From Teredinibacter haidensis (lineage in GTDB: Bacteria > Pseudomonadota > Gammaproteobacteria > Pseudomonadales > Cellvibrionaceae): a stretch of 64,000 nt of DNA. Positions within the stretch are counted from its first letter, which is position 1, and each line of letters opens with the position of its first letter. This document shows, piece after piece, positions 8,824 through 17,188 of the stretch. Position numbers and translations under genes: made by a program. Under the pieces are notes generated by a model, which did not search any database, had not been told where the DNA came from, and saw nothing but the letters and a program-made list of their open reading frames with translations. The stretch is from contig NZ_CP060084.1 in assembly GCF_014211975.1 (NCBI RefSeq), positions 4,537,001 through 4,601,000 of the forward strand, written 5' to 3'.

Positions 8824-11613
8824 ATGAAAACGAAATACTTTAAGGGCCGCGTTGCGCTGGCCGCATTTCCGCTGAGCATTCTCAGTGTTGCGATAAGTGC
8901 AGTGGTGCATGCCCAGGACCAAACTGAAGCACCGGTTCCTCCCGCTCATACAGCTCACCAGCTTGAAGAAACGATTGTATTGGGCCGCTTAAAAAGTGCC
9001 GCTAACGATGTAATTGTTGAGCGCATGGAGCAGTCGGTTGCTGTCGATATTATAACTTCCGATATGATTGGTCGTGTTGCTGACTCAACAGTTGCAGAAG
9101 CACTGCGACGTTTACCCGGCGTCACTACCGTCGATGATAAATATGTTTACGTACGTGGTTTGGGTGAGCGATACCTGAGCACTACACTGAATGGCGCAGT
9201 TGTTCCGTCGCCAGATTTAACACGTAATGTTATTCCTTTAGATATTTTTCCAACCTCTATTGTAGAAAATCTTTCGGTACAGAAAGTGGCTTCTGCTGAC
9301 ATGCCTGCTGCATTTGGTAGTGGTCATGTGGATATACGCACCACCGGTATTCCCGATGGATTTGTCTTTACCTTGGAGCTCTCAACGGGTTCCAATTCGG
9401 AATCGGATGGTGATTTCCTGACTTACGCTGGCGGTGATGATGACAGCTTGGGCGAGGACGACGGAACACGTGAGCTGAGCGCTGCTTTGCGATCGGGACT
9501 GGCTCAGTATCGAGGGAATTTTGATCCTTCCAATATACAATCCCTGTCTTCAGGTGAGCTATCTTTGGATGACGCAGAAGCTATTAATCGAAGTTTAGCC
9601 TCTGAGCTCTATCGAGATGTTTCAGTGAAAAAAGATTCCGGCGAGCCAGATGTCGGTATCGATTTGAACATCGGTAATGTGTGGGCATTTGACAATGGTA
9701 TTGAGCTTGGATTTTTAGCCGGTGGTTCGTACGGTAGCAAATGGCGTAATGAAACCATTTACGAGCGCAGCTTTAGCGATCCAGAAGAGTTGCGGGGTTT
9801 TATTGAGCGTAGTACTTTCTCTGTTGATATAACGGGGAACCTGAGCTTGGGGATGGTGCTCAACAGTGAGAACCGTATTGATGCCACGAATTTATTTATT
9901 CGAAATACCGATGATCAAGTTCAGTACGATAACTTCCATAATGCCAATGACCAATACTCCAGTGGCAACGGCCGTCGCTATACCGAGTATGAATTTGAGC
10001 AGAGGGAAGCTGTTATTAATCAAATTCATGGTCAACACGAACTCGGCTATGAAACGCTGGAAGTTCTTGACCTGAGCGTTTTGAATTTCCTTGAGGGGCT
10101 TTCGCTGGATTGGTATTACTCCGATAGCGAAGCGACAACCGATATTCCGAGTAGCTTACGTGTAATTTCATTTACCGAGACTGATCCGAATAACGGTGGT
10201 GCAGTGCTAGAGAGCCGGGTAGGTTCCCAGGATAGAAGTTCTGCCCAATACCGGTTTTCTGACTTGAACGATTACTTGGAGAGCTCAGGCTGGGAAATGA
10301 AATTCCCTATCGAAACGGGTGATTTCCGCATTGAGTTAATCGGTGGTAGTGAGAGTTGGAAAAAAACACGCTACTTTGAACAGTTGCGTTTTAACTTAGG
10401 GGCAACGGCACAAGATTCGGAAGTTTTTATAGGGCCTTTAGGCGAGCTGTATAGTGATGCAAATGTTGTAAACCCCGATTACGGATTTGAAATTAGTGTG
10501 CAGGATGCAAGCAGTAGCTATCTAGCGGCAAATAAAGTGAATGCTGCCTATAGTAAACTGGACATTACTTGGAATGATGCTTGGCGTTTTGCTGGCGGTA
10601 TTCGTTGGGAGGACTATCAGCAAGTAAACCTAGGGTGGAACCCTAATGAGTTTGACGCTAGTCCCATATCCGGTTTGTCGCAAGCGTTCGACAGCCTAGC
10701 TGGTTGGGTGGAGGGTGACCCCAACCCTGTGGCGGAATTTTTTGACGAAGCAACCTACGTTGAATCGGACTATTTTGGCTCTGCAGCATTTACATTTATG
10801 GCTCAGAACTTCTGGGCTGAAGACTTTCAGCTTCGTTTGAGTTACGCGGAAACGACAGTACGCCCGGATCTTCGTGATATTGCGAACTCTAGTTTCTTGG
10901 ATCCAATTACGGATGTGTCTGTAAATGGTAATCCAAATGTGCGTCCTTCCATGTTGGATAATCTCGACCTGCGAGCGGAGTGGTATTTCAGCTCTGGCGA
11001 TAACTTAACCGTAAGTCTTTTCTATAAAGATATTACTGATCCTATTGAACTGTTTGAGTCCGCCGCAACAGATGAGAATGTTGCAGCAGAAGTATTAAAC
11101 GGTGAAAGTGCTGAAGTTTCTGGTCTAGAGTTTGAATACTATTTCTTGCTGTCTCATATTACGGATGTGCTAAGCCCATTTTTTACGCAGGGTAATGTGA
11201 CCTTGCTGGAACATGAACTTATTGTTGGCGACGAGGCTGATTCTCCTACTAACGATGTTCGTGGCTTGCAAGGCGCTTCCGATTATTCGGCTAACTTCCT
11301 CATTGGTTTCGATGCCGATGATGGCATGCACTCAGCGACGTTAGCGTACAACGTGTTTGGTGAGCGACTATTCTTTGCGGGTCGTAATGGTTCGCCCGAT
11401 ACTTTTGAACAGCCGTTCAATTCGCTAAATTTCACCTATTCGTTCTATCCGACTGATTATTTTACTCTGAAATTTGAAGCGGAAAATTTGCTTGATGAAA
11501 GTTTGGTTATACAGCGAACATTTACTGAAACTGACGGCAGTGAAAGGGGTGTGGATGTTATTGAGACTAAGCCGGGATTGGGTTTGTCGTTAAAAGCCAA
11601 GCTGAAGTTCTAG
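8824..11613 (+). CDS. TonB-dependent outer-membrane receptor (phosphate-linked, inferred)
   Basis: 929 residues. A signal peptide (LSVAISAVVHAQ) is followed by a short TonB-box region near 'EETIVLGRL' and a plug domain ('VAEALRRLPGVTTVDD', 'VYVRGLGERYLSTTLNGA', 'AAFGSGHVDIRTTG'). The rest is a beta-barrel ending in the aromatic C-terminal signature 'LSLKAKLKF'. Such receptors import scarce ligands across the outer membrane with TonB-ExbBD energy. Ligand prediction rests on context: it is downstream of a beta-helix lipoprotein behind tandem Pho boxes and divergent from a PstS-OmpA protein, so phosphate, polyphosphate or an organophosphate is the best guess. The family itself does not prove the ligand. 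Confidence 0.85.
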   Translation: MKTKYFKGRVALAAFPLSILSVAISAVVHAQDQTEAPVPPAHTAHQLEETIVLGRLKSAANDVIVERMEQSVAVDIITSDMIGRVADSTVAEALRRLPGVTTVDDKYVYVRGLGERYLSTTLNGAVVPSPDLTRNVIPLDIFPTSIVENLSVQKVASADMPAAFGSGHVDIRTTGIPDGFVFTLELSTGSNSESDGDFLTYAGGDDDSLGEDDGTRELSAALRSGLAQYRGNFDPSNIQSLSSGELSLDDAEAINRSLASELYRDVSVKKDSGEPDVGIDLNIGNVWAFDNGIELGFLAGGSYGSKWRNETIYERSFSDPEELRGFIERSTFSVDITGNLSLGMVLNSENRIDATNLFIRNTDDQVQYDNFHNANDQYSSGNGRRYTEYEFEQREAVINQIHGQHELGYETLEVLDLSVLNFLEGLSLDWYYSDSEATTDIPSSLRVISFTETDPNNGGAVLESRVGSQDRSSAQYRFSDLNDYLESSGWEMKFPIETGDFRIELIGGSESWKKTRYFEQLRFNLGATAQDSEVFIGPLGELYSDANVVNPDYGFEISVQDASSSYLAANKVNAAYSKLDITWNDAWRFAGGIRWEDYQQVNLGWNPNEFDASPISGLSQAFDSLAGWVEGDPNPVAEFFDEATYVESDYFGSAAFTFMAQNFWAEDFQLRLSYAETTVRPDLRDIANSSFLDPITDVSVNGNPNVRPSMLDNLDLRAEWYFSSGDNLTVSLFYKDITDPIELFESAATDENVAAEVLNGESAEVSGLEFEYYFLLSHITDVLSPFFTQGNVTLLEHELIVGDEADSPTNDVRGLQGASDYSANFLIGFDADDGMHSATLAYNVFGERLFFAGRNGSPDTFEQPFNSLNFTYSFYPTDYFTLKFEAENLLDESLVIQRTFTETDGSERGVDVIETKPGLGLSLKAKLKF

Positions 11614-11645
11614 TGTGAAAAACATTAAAAGAAGCACTTCAAGTG

Positions 11646-11672
11646 CGGCGATCATTTGATCGCCGTTTCATT
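11646..11672 (+). terminator. Rho-independent terminator after TonB receptor
   Basis: Perfect 9-bp stem CGGCGATCA / TGATCGCCG (11646-11654 and 11657-11665) followed by a T-rich stretch (TTTCATTTT). It lies 33 bases after the receptor stop codon. Confidence 0.75.
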
Positions 11673-11939
11673 TTGTGCTTTTTGATTGTGGATTTTTATA
11701 TGAAAAGTGTTGGGAGTTGAGGGCCAGTGTCATTGGGTACAATGTTGTCTTCTCTGGCCGTTGCGGAGTATCTATCGTTAATTTTATTATCGATAAGTTC
11801 ACCTAATTATTGTGAGTTCTGAATGATTTATCTGTTTTAAATTATTTCAGCTTGTCATATGTTTTTCAAAATCACACAATACAATAACGGCTATAAAAAA
11901 ACGGAGTTTCAATAATCAAAAACAAACAATAACGATAGT

Positions 11940-12112
11940 GATACAGTTCGCAGGTATCCCTTATCTGGCATGGATGGTAGAACGAAGGGAATGGAAGAGT
12001 CTCTTCAATGTTTAGGACGAACGGAAAGGATTCATTGTTGGTTGTTACATTAGAATCGAAGATCGATTCTTCAGGCATACTTTTCCCGGCCCCTAAAAAG
12101 GCCGGGTTTTTT
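11940..12112 (+). ncRNA. Candidate small RNA with terminator
   Basis: No convincing ORF covers this stretch. It holds three local hairpins: GAAGA/TCTTC near 11995-12007, AGAATCGA/TCGATTCT near 12052-12070, and a strong terminator. Before the terminator, GGA trinucleotides are dense between about 11970 and 12030 (in ATGGAT, GGGAAT, TGGAAG, AGGACG, CGGAAA and AGGATT contexts), reminiscent of CsrA/RsmA-binding RNAs. No GacA-type upstream palindrome was found. The 5' end is a guess. An alternative is a 3' UTR or a leader with no gene behind it. Confidence 0.3.
12085..12112 (+). terminator. Strong intrinsic terminator in non-coding stretch
   Basis: 7-bp GC stem CCCGGCC / GGCCGGG (12085-12091 and 12100-12106) with an A-rich loop, followed by six T residues. 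No annotated gene ends close upstream, which implies an unannotated transcript on this strand. Confidence 0.75.
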
Positions 12113-12197
12113 ATGTCCAGTGATGGGCGGCAGGCATGTGGATGCTTAAGAGCGGTGTCTACCAGAATAAGTAGATCGCACGTTGAGCTTAAATAGG

Positions 12198-12365
12198 TGT
12201 GCGGCGAAGGGGCAAAGCCGGTTTGGCAGGGGAGCGGCGGTCTAGCCGCCCTCTTGAGCGTACGCAGTGGGACGCTACTGGAACCGTGAAACGAAGGCCG
12301 TAAGCAGGATAGGTTTCTGTCAGTGAAGCGCGTCAGAATCCAGCAGCTCACTCAGCCGCGAGCGG
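12198..12365. repeat. GC-rich non-coding block, possible dispersed repeat
   Basis: About 165 bases, clearly more GC-rich than the AT-rich sequence before it, with a GGCGG-TCTA-CCGCC hairpin and other short palindromes, ending against the stop codon of the metallophosphoesterase gene. The open frame that covers it on the minus strand lacks codon structure and family resemblance. Its look (short, structured, GC-rich, abutting a gene end) fits a dispersed repeat element, but a second copy was not found in this window, so the call is inference. Confidence 0.3.
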
Positions 12366-13169
12366 TTAAGCCGCATTTAAATCAGCCGCTTCGGGTTTCT
12401 GCGCAGGTTCTCTCCACTCTACTTTGTCTACAAAATGGAGTAAGCGCATTTTGCCGGAGTAGTCTTCGGTGAGCGCTGTACAGCTTTCAATCCAGTCGCC
12501 GGTGTTGGCGTAGGTAAAACCGTTGCTGGTGTCTAAATCGGAGCTGTGAATATGCCCGCAGATAACGCCGTCGTAGCCTTTCTTGCGGGCTTCGTCTATA
12601 CACTGTTTTTTATAGCGTTGAATCGCGGCGCGTGCGCCGTGTACATTTTCTTTAATCTGGCCGGCGAGGGAAAAATATTGCATGCCGCATAGTCGACGAA
12701 AGCGGTTGCCCCAGCGATTCAAGAAAAGCAGAAAGGTGTAGGCAATATCGCCCGTTACTTTTGTCAGCCAATCGTATTTCATATAGGCGTCCATAGCATC
12801 GCCGTGAAGTATCCAGAATTTTTTACCTGCCACGGTTTCGTATTCGTGTTCGTGAAGTATTTCGATAGGGCCAAATTTTTGCCCATCGAAGCGACGCATG
12901 GGGTCGTCGTGATTTCCGGGTATATAAATAACGCGTGTGCCTTTGTCGGCCAGTTCATACAGCTTCAATAAAATATGGTAGTGCTCTTGCGGCCAAAAGA
13001 GGCGCTTTTTTAATGACCATAAGTCAACAATATCGCCAACCAAATACAGCGTGTCACAATTGAGCGAGCACAAAAATTTGTAGAGGTAATCGGCTTTACA
13101 ATCTTTAAATCCCAAATGGACATCTGAAATCCAAACAGTTCGAGCATTGATATGGTTGGCAACGGTCAT
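12366..13169 (-). CDS. UDP-2,3-diacylglucosamine pyrophosphatase-like metallophosphoesterase
   Basis: 267 residues from the ATG at 13169, chosen because a GGGAG site sits just before it; a longer reading from 13232 lacks one. All calcineurin-like metal motifs are present in order: DVH (residues 16-18), GDIVD, GNHDD, HGD and GHIH. The extended family (LpxH-like) hydrolyses UDP-2,3-diacylglucosamine or related pyrophosphates at the inner membrane. The protein is longer than E. coli LpxH (about 240) and belongs to the LpxH-like paralogs, so the lipid A role is plausible but not certain. Confidence 0.8.
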   Translation of the reverse strand: MTVANHINARTVWISDVHLGFKDCKADYLYKFLCSLNCDTLYLVGDIVDLWSLKKRLFWPQEHYHILLKLYELADKGTRVIYIPGNHDDPMRRFDGQKFGPIEILHEHEYETVAGKKFWILHGDAMDAYMKYDWLTKVTGDIAYTFLLFLNRWGNRFRRLCGMQYFSLAGQIKENVHGARAAIQRYKKQCIDEARKKGYDGVICGHIHSSDLDTSNGFTYANTGDWIESCTALTEDYSGKMRLLHFVDKVEWREPAQKPEAADLNAA

Positions 13170-13456
13170 AGCGATCTCCCGAGTTATTTGCGCCAGTTTC
13201 GTAAAGGTCGGTGACGTTTTGTTAACAGCCATATGAAGCTTTGGTTAAAACAAGACCTTTTGTTGACGGTTGGATTTCAATTTAATGAAAAGCGCATTAG
13301 TTGCGCCGGGGCATTTTTTCTATTTATTGTGCTCAAGGGGCCCGACACGATTTAATAGTCAGAACCTATTACGGTCATTCTCCTGATTAACTATCGGCGG
13401 ATGCAAATGAGAAGTATTATTGTTAGCATGTTTGGACACAGCAGGAGATCGAGCAA

Positions 13457-13660
13457 ATGATTAAGTCACTTACTTTTACGGCCATGCACTTCGTTATCGC
13501 GTTTTCGGTTGCATGGGCGCTCACGGGCGATTGGGCTGTGGGCGGCATTATCGCGCTGGTGGAGCCCGCAGTTAATAGTGTGGGTTACTTTTTTCACGAG
13601 AAGGTTTGGGAGAAAATTAAGCGCGGGGAAGATTGGCGGGGTGTACCGCTTTCAGTGTGA
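13457..13660 (+). CDS. DUF2061 small membrane protein
   Basis: 67 residues with the DUF2061 pattern: 'KSLTFTAMHFVIAFSVAWALTGDW' as a first membrane helix, 'GGIIALVEPAVNSVGYFFHEKVWEKI' as a second, and a short charged tail. A GGAG site precedes the ATG. DUF2061 proteins are small inner-membrane proteins of unknown function; in some bacteria they lie near sulfur-assimilation genes, which is not the case here. Confidence 0.85.
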   Translation: MIKSLTFTAMHFVIAFSVAWALTGDWAVGGIIALVEPAVNSVGYFFHEKVWEKIKRGEDWRGVPLSV

Positions 13661-13671
13661 TGGTGGTATGT

Positions 13672-13736
13672 GGGTTCGTCTTGCTAAGTACCAATTGACA
13701 CAAGAGCGTCGGGTGGTATTTAGCAAGACGAAACCC
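13672..13736. terminator. Long inverted repeat between convergent genes
   Basis: A left arm of 21 bases (13672-13692) is almost perfectly complementary to 13715-13736, with one bulged base and one G-T mismatch, around a 22-base loop. It sits exactly between the convergent DUF2061 and GH51 genes, so it probably acts as a bidirectional terminator. T-runs beside it are weak. Confidence 0.5.
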
Positions 13737-13744
13737 TGTAAAGC

Positions 13745-15313
13745 TTATTTCAACTCAACCACAACAACGGATTTTGCGGGTAAATCAAGTATCAAGCTAC
13801 CGTCTTTAGCCTTGGCTTTGTATTCTTTAGGTTGCACAGATTCGGGTGAATCGAAGGTGTTATGGGCATCCATGGCGGCAGAGGTTAATAACTGACCTTT
13901 GGCTGTTCTCAGCTTGCCTGCGGTGGCAATGGAAACCGATTTTGCTTCTGAGGGGTGAGTGTTTACTAACGCCAGCCACAGCTTGCCATCTTTGCTCTTG
14001 GCTGCAGATGCGCTGATGCCTGGAATGCTTTCTTCCCCAAAGCGGTAGCCCTTGTCACCGGAAATGGAAACTGGGTAGGCGGTGGCATCCTGAAACGGAA
14101 TATACATTTTGAATACGTGGTAGGTGGGTGTGAGCAGCATCTTTTCCTTATCCGTAAGAATCATTGCCTGCAGCACATTTACCATTTGGGCTATGTTGGT
14201 CATCTGTACCCGTTCAGCATACTGATGGAAGATGTTCAGGTTCATGCCTGTTAGCACCGCATCTCGAATCGTGTTTTGCTGATAGAGGAAACCTGGGTTG
14301 TCGCCGGGCTCTACATCGTACCAAGTGCCCCACTCATCGACGTAGAAGCCCACTTTTTTCTCCGGATCCAGCTTGTCCATAATAGCGATATTGGCTTTGA
14401 TAAATTCTTCGATACGCAGGGTGTTTTTCAGGGTGGAGAACCACTCGTTCTCACCAAAGGCTAGCGCGCGGCCGTGCTTGTCCCAGTCGCCGGTCGGCAG
14501 GGTGTAATAATGGTGGCTAATGGCGTTCATGCGCAGGCTCCAGGTATTTGGCACCTGCTCCAGTAATGTTTGGGTCCATTCGGTCTGTTCTGTGTGGCCG
14601 CCACTGGCGATCATTATCGGGCGATTATTTTCGGGTGTTTTGGCAAAGGTAGCATAGTGTTTGTATAGGTTGGCGTAGTAGTCGGGCGTCATGGTGCCGC
14701 CACAGCCCCAGGCTTCGTTGCCAATGGCGAAGTAGTCAACCTTCCAGGGTTTGTCGCGGCCGTTGGCTCGACGTAGGTTGGCGAGGGTGGATTCGCCTTC
14801 AGCGGTCATATATTCGAGCCAGGCGGCCATCTCACGTGGGGTGCCGGTGCCGAGGTTGCCGTTGATATACACTTCTGCATCCAACATTTCTGCCAGTTCA
14901 AAAAACTCGTGTGTGCCGAAGGCGTTGTCGTCTGAAACACCGCCCCAAGTGGTGTTGATGGTGACCGGTCGTTGGTCCCGTGGGCCAACACCGTCACGCC
15001 AGTGGTATTCGTCGGCAAAGCAGCCGCCCGGCCACCTCAGCAGGGGAACCTCAAGGGCTTTTAAGGCTTTAACCACATCTTTGCGGTAGCCATTTTTATT
15101 GGGGATTTTTGAATCTTCTCCGACCCAAACGCCCTCATAAATGCCACGGCCCAAATGCTCCATAAACTGGCCATAGATATTGCGATGAATGGTGGCGCCG
15201 GGCTGGTCACTGTGAACCTCGACGGTAATGGTTGTCTCTGCGATGGCAGCGCTTGTAAACAGTACAAAGCCAACATATACAAGGAGGGAAAAAAGAGAGG
15301 GTCTTACGTTCAT
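13745..15313 (-). CDS. GH51 alpha-L-arabinofuranosidase, secreted
   Basis: 522 residues. The signal peptide ends at AIA (about residue 25). The body matches GH51: 'IYGQFMEHLGRGIYEGVWVG' near the start, 'LLRWPGGCFADEYHW' at 91-105, the acid/base in 'AIGNEAWG' (Glu200) and the nucleophile in 'FYVDEWGTW' (Glu327). A beta-sandwich domain typical of the family fills the C-terminus. The enzyme removes terminal alpha-L-arabinofuranosyl groups from arabinan, arabinoxylan or arabinogalactan side chains in the periplasm or outside the cell. It could debranch the arabinogalactan attacked by the GH53/GH2 locus at 52-60 kb, but it is not in the same operon. A 12-bp palindrome upstream may be an operator. 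Confidence 0.93.
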   Translation of the reverse strand: MNVRPSLFSLLVYVGFVLFTSAAIAETTITVEVHSDQPGATIHRNIYGQFMEHLGRGIYEGVWVGEDSKIPNKNGYRKDVVKALKALEVPLLRWPGGCFADEYHWRDGVGPRDQRPVTINTTWGGVSDDNAFGTHEFFELAEMLDAEVYINGNLGTGTPREMAAWLEYMTAEGESTLANLRRANGRDKPWKVDYFAIGNEAWGCGGTMTPDYYANLYKHYATFAKTPENNRPIMIASGGHTEQTEWTQTLLEQVPNTWSLRMNAISHHYYTLPTGDWDKHGRALAFGENEWFSTLKNTLRIEEFIKANIAIMDKLDPEKKVGFYVDEWGTWYDVEPGDNPGFLYQQNTIRDAVLTGMNLNIFHQYAERVQMTNIAQMVNVLQAMILTDKEKMLLTPTYHVFKMYIPFQDATAYPVSISGDKGYRFGEESIPGISASAAKSKDGKLWLALVNTHPSEAKSVSIATAGKLRTAKGQLLTSAAMDAHNTFDSPESVQPKEYKAKAKDGSLILDLPAKSVVVVELK

Positions 15314-15381
15314 TAGGGCAACCTGTAGTTATTAAAATAACATGAATTATAACGTATGAAAGCCGTGAATGCGGGAGGGGG

Positions 15382-15393
15382 CGAAAGCTTTCG
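15382..15393. promoter_or_regulatory. 12-bp palindrome upstream of GH51, LacI-type operator candidate
   Basis: A perfect palindrome CGAAAGCTTTCG lies about 70 bases before the GH51 start. LacI/GalR-family operators are palindromes with a central CG or GC, so this could be a sugar-responsive operator. Only the sequence symmetry supports it. Confidence 0.3.
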
Positions 15394-15536
15394 TCTGTGC
15401 CTATACTAACAATCCCAAGGTTCAACAATAAATTGGCGTATGTGTTGCGACGCTGGACACACAAACGGTTTGCGGGAGAGCTCCAACACAGCTTCCGGCC
15501 CCTACTAACTCAGAATGAATGATTATTTGAGGTTCT

Positions 15537-17135
15537 TTGATGCGCTATCAGCTTGGCTACCTGTTAAATGGAATCGTACGCTCTCTGGGAATCAAAACGA
15601 TTGATGGTCAGTTTACGGTGTCTTTTATGCTAATTGTTCTTTTGGCATCTGTTTCTTCACTATCGCTCTACATTAGCATGTCGGTGAGCGCGAATACGGT
15701 CGATATCGCTGGCAGGCAGCGAATGCTAAGCCAGCGCCTGGCAAAAGAAGCCTTTTTGGTTGTGAACGGCGCCGAGCAGATGGAAGCTGTTCGCAGCACG
15801 ATTGGTTTATTTGAAAACTCCCATAGGGATTTGTTGGCAGGTAACCGCAATGCTGATATTCAACCGCCTGCGACGAAGGCGATTGAGTCTCAGTTAAAAA
15901 AAGTTGAAGGTGTTTGGAATGGTTACCAGCAGTCCGTGACCCGTTACATCAATTCGCAGCAGCGACCGGATTTGGAACAGATTAAAAACCAAAGTTCGGC
16001 TGTTTTAAAAGAAATGAATATTGCCGTTGGGCTCATGACGGCTGAATCTACCAAGAATATGAAAAATCAGCAGTTTGTGGCGATGGTGGCAGCTATGTTG
16101 ATTATTTTGATTGCACTGCTGGCAAAATTTCTCGGTCTTTATTGGTTAATGAATCAAGTGCGGCTGCTTCGAGAGCGCCTGCTAGGTGTTGCCGGCGGCG
16201 ATTTTTCCAGCAAAATTGAGGAAGAGTCTAGCCAGAATGAAGTGGGCGATATGTTTCAAGCCTATAATTGTATGATCGATCAAGTGGGTAAAGTCGTAAG
16301 TGGTGTGCAGGCGCTTTCGCATAATATTTCGGGCCAAACCTCCTCTCTTAGTGCGGCGGCGCGAGATTCAGAGAACCATGTTGCTAATCAACATCGTGAG
16401 CTGGAGCAGGTGGCTACGGCGATGAACGAAATGTCTGCCACTGTAAATGAGGTGGCAAATCACGCGGCAGAGGCTGCTTCCAGTGCGGATCAGGCGAATC
16501 AGGATGCGGCTAGCGGCTACAAGATCATGAAGAAATCTTCCAACAGTATTGTTTTAATGTCTGATAATCTTGAAAGCGCCGTGAGTGTTATGCAGCAGTT
16601 GGATCTCGACAGCCAGGAAATTGGCAAGGTGTTAACGGTGATTACCGGCATCGCAGAACAAACTAACTTGCTCGCGCTCAACGCTGCGATTGAAGCCGCG
16701 CGTGCAGGTGAACAGGGCCGGGGCTTTGCCGTTGTCGCTGATGAGGTGAGAACCCTTGCGCAAAAAACGCAAAGCTCTACCGAGGAAATTCAGAAGATCA
16801 TTGAACGCTTACAGAATCAAACCACAAAAGCTGTAAGTGTTGTCGAGTCCAGTACCAGTGCGGTGCAGAAAGGCGCTAGAGAAATGGATGGCGCAAATAC
16901 AGAATTGCAGAAAATTGTTGAGGCCGTTGGTAATATTCAGCAGATGACAACGTTAATTGCTACGGCTGCGCAAGAGCAATCACACGTAGCTCATGAAATC
17001 GATAACAAGGTGACCTCTATTTCTGATGCCACCAGCGAAACCTCGCGAGTAGCTTCCATTGTAAAGGGCTTTTCACAAACTATTAATGACGAAGTGAATC
17101 AATTAAACAACGTTGTTCGAGAGTTGCGTGTTTAG
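15537..17135 (+). CDS. Methyl-accepting chemotaxis protein with PilJ-type sensor
   Basis: 532 residues. The N-terminus has a first membrane helix (VSFMLIVLLASVSSLSLYI) and then a PilJ/NarX-type sensor with the signature 'DIAGRQRMLSQRLAKEA'. A second helix (FVAMVAAMLIILIALLAKF) leads into a HAMP-like segment and the cytoplasmic MCP domain. The hairpin tip is canonical ('EQTNLLALNAAIEAARAGE', 'GRGFAVVADEVRTLA'). It should signal through CheW/CheA to the flagellum or a type IV pilus Chp system. No chemotaxis partner genes are near. GTG/ATG choice at the start is minor; ATG 15540 also fits. Confidence 0.92.
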   Translation: MMRYQLGYLLNGIVRSLGIKTIDGQFTVSFMLIVLLASVSSLSLYISMSVSANTVDIAGRQRMLSQRLAKEAFLVVNGAEQMEAVRSTIGLFENSHRDLLAGNRNADIQPPATKAIESQLKKVEGVWNGYQQSVTRYINSQQRPDLEQIKNQSSAVLKEMNIAVGLMTAESTKNMKNQQFVAMVAAMLIILIALLAKFLGLYWLMNQVRLLRERLLGVAGGDFSSKIEEESSQNEVGDMFQAYNCMIDQVGKVVSGVQALSHNISGQTSSLSAAARDSENHVANQHRELEQVATAMNEMSATVNEVANHAAEAASSADQANQDAASGYKIMKKSSNSIVLMSDNLESAVSVMQQLDLDSQEIGKVLTVITGIAEQTNLLALNAAIEAARAGEQGRGFAVVADEVRTLAQKTQSSTEEIQKIIERLQNQTTKAVSVVESSTSAVQKGAREMDGANTELQKIVEAVGNIQQMTTLIATAAQEQSHVAHEIDNKVTSISDATSETSRVASIVKGFSQTINDEVNQLNNVVRELRV

Positions 17136-17188
17136 TTCTTCTGCATGCAACATGTGTTACCGCGTTTTTTTCTGTGCAAAGGAACTCC

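Noticed and set aside
12008..12196. 62-codon plus-strand ORF
   Set aside because: It reads straight through a strong intrinsic terminator and has no ribosome site.
11872..12351. 159-codon minus-strand ORF
   Set aside because: It spans the intrinsic terminator, the sRNA candidate and the GC-rich block; the product is low in normal protein features.
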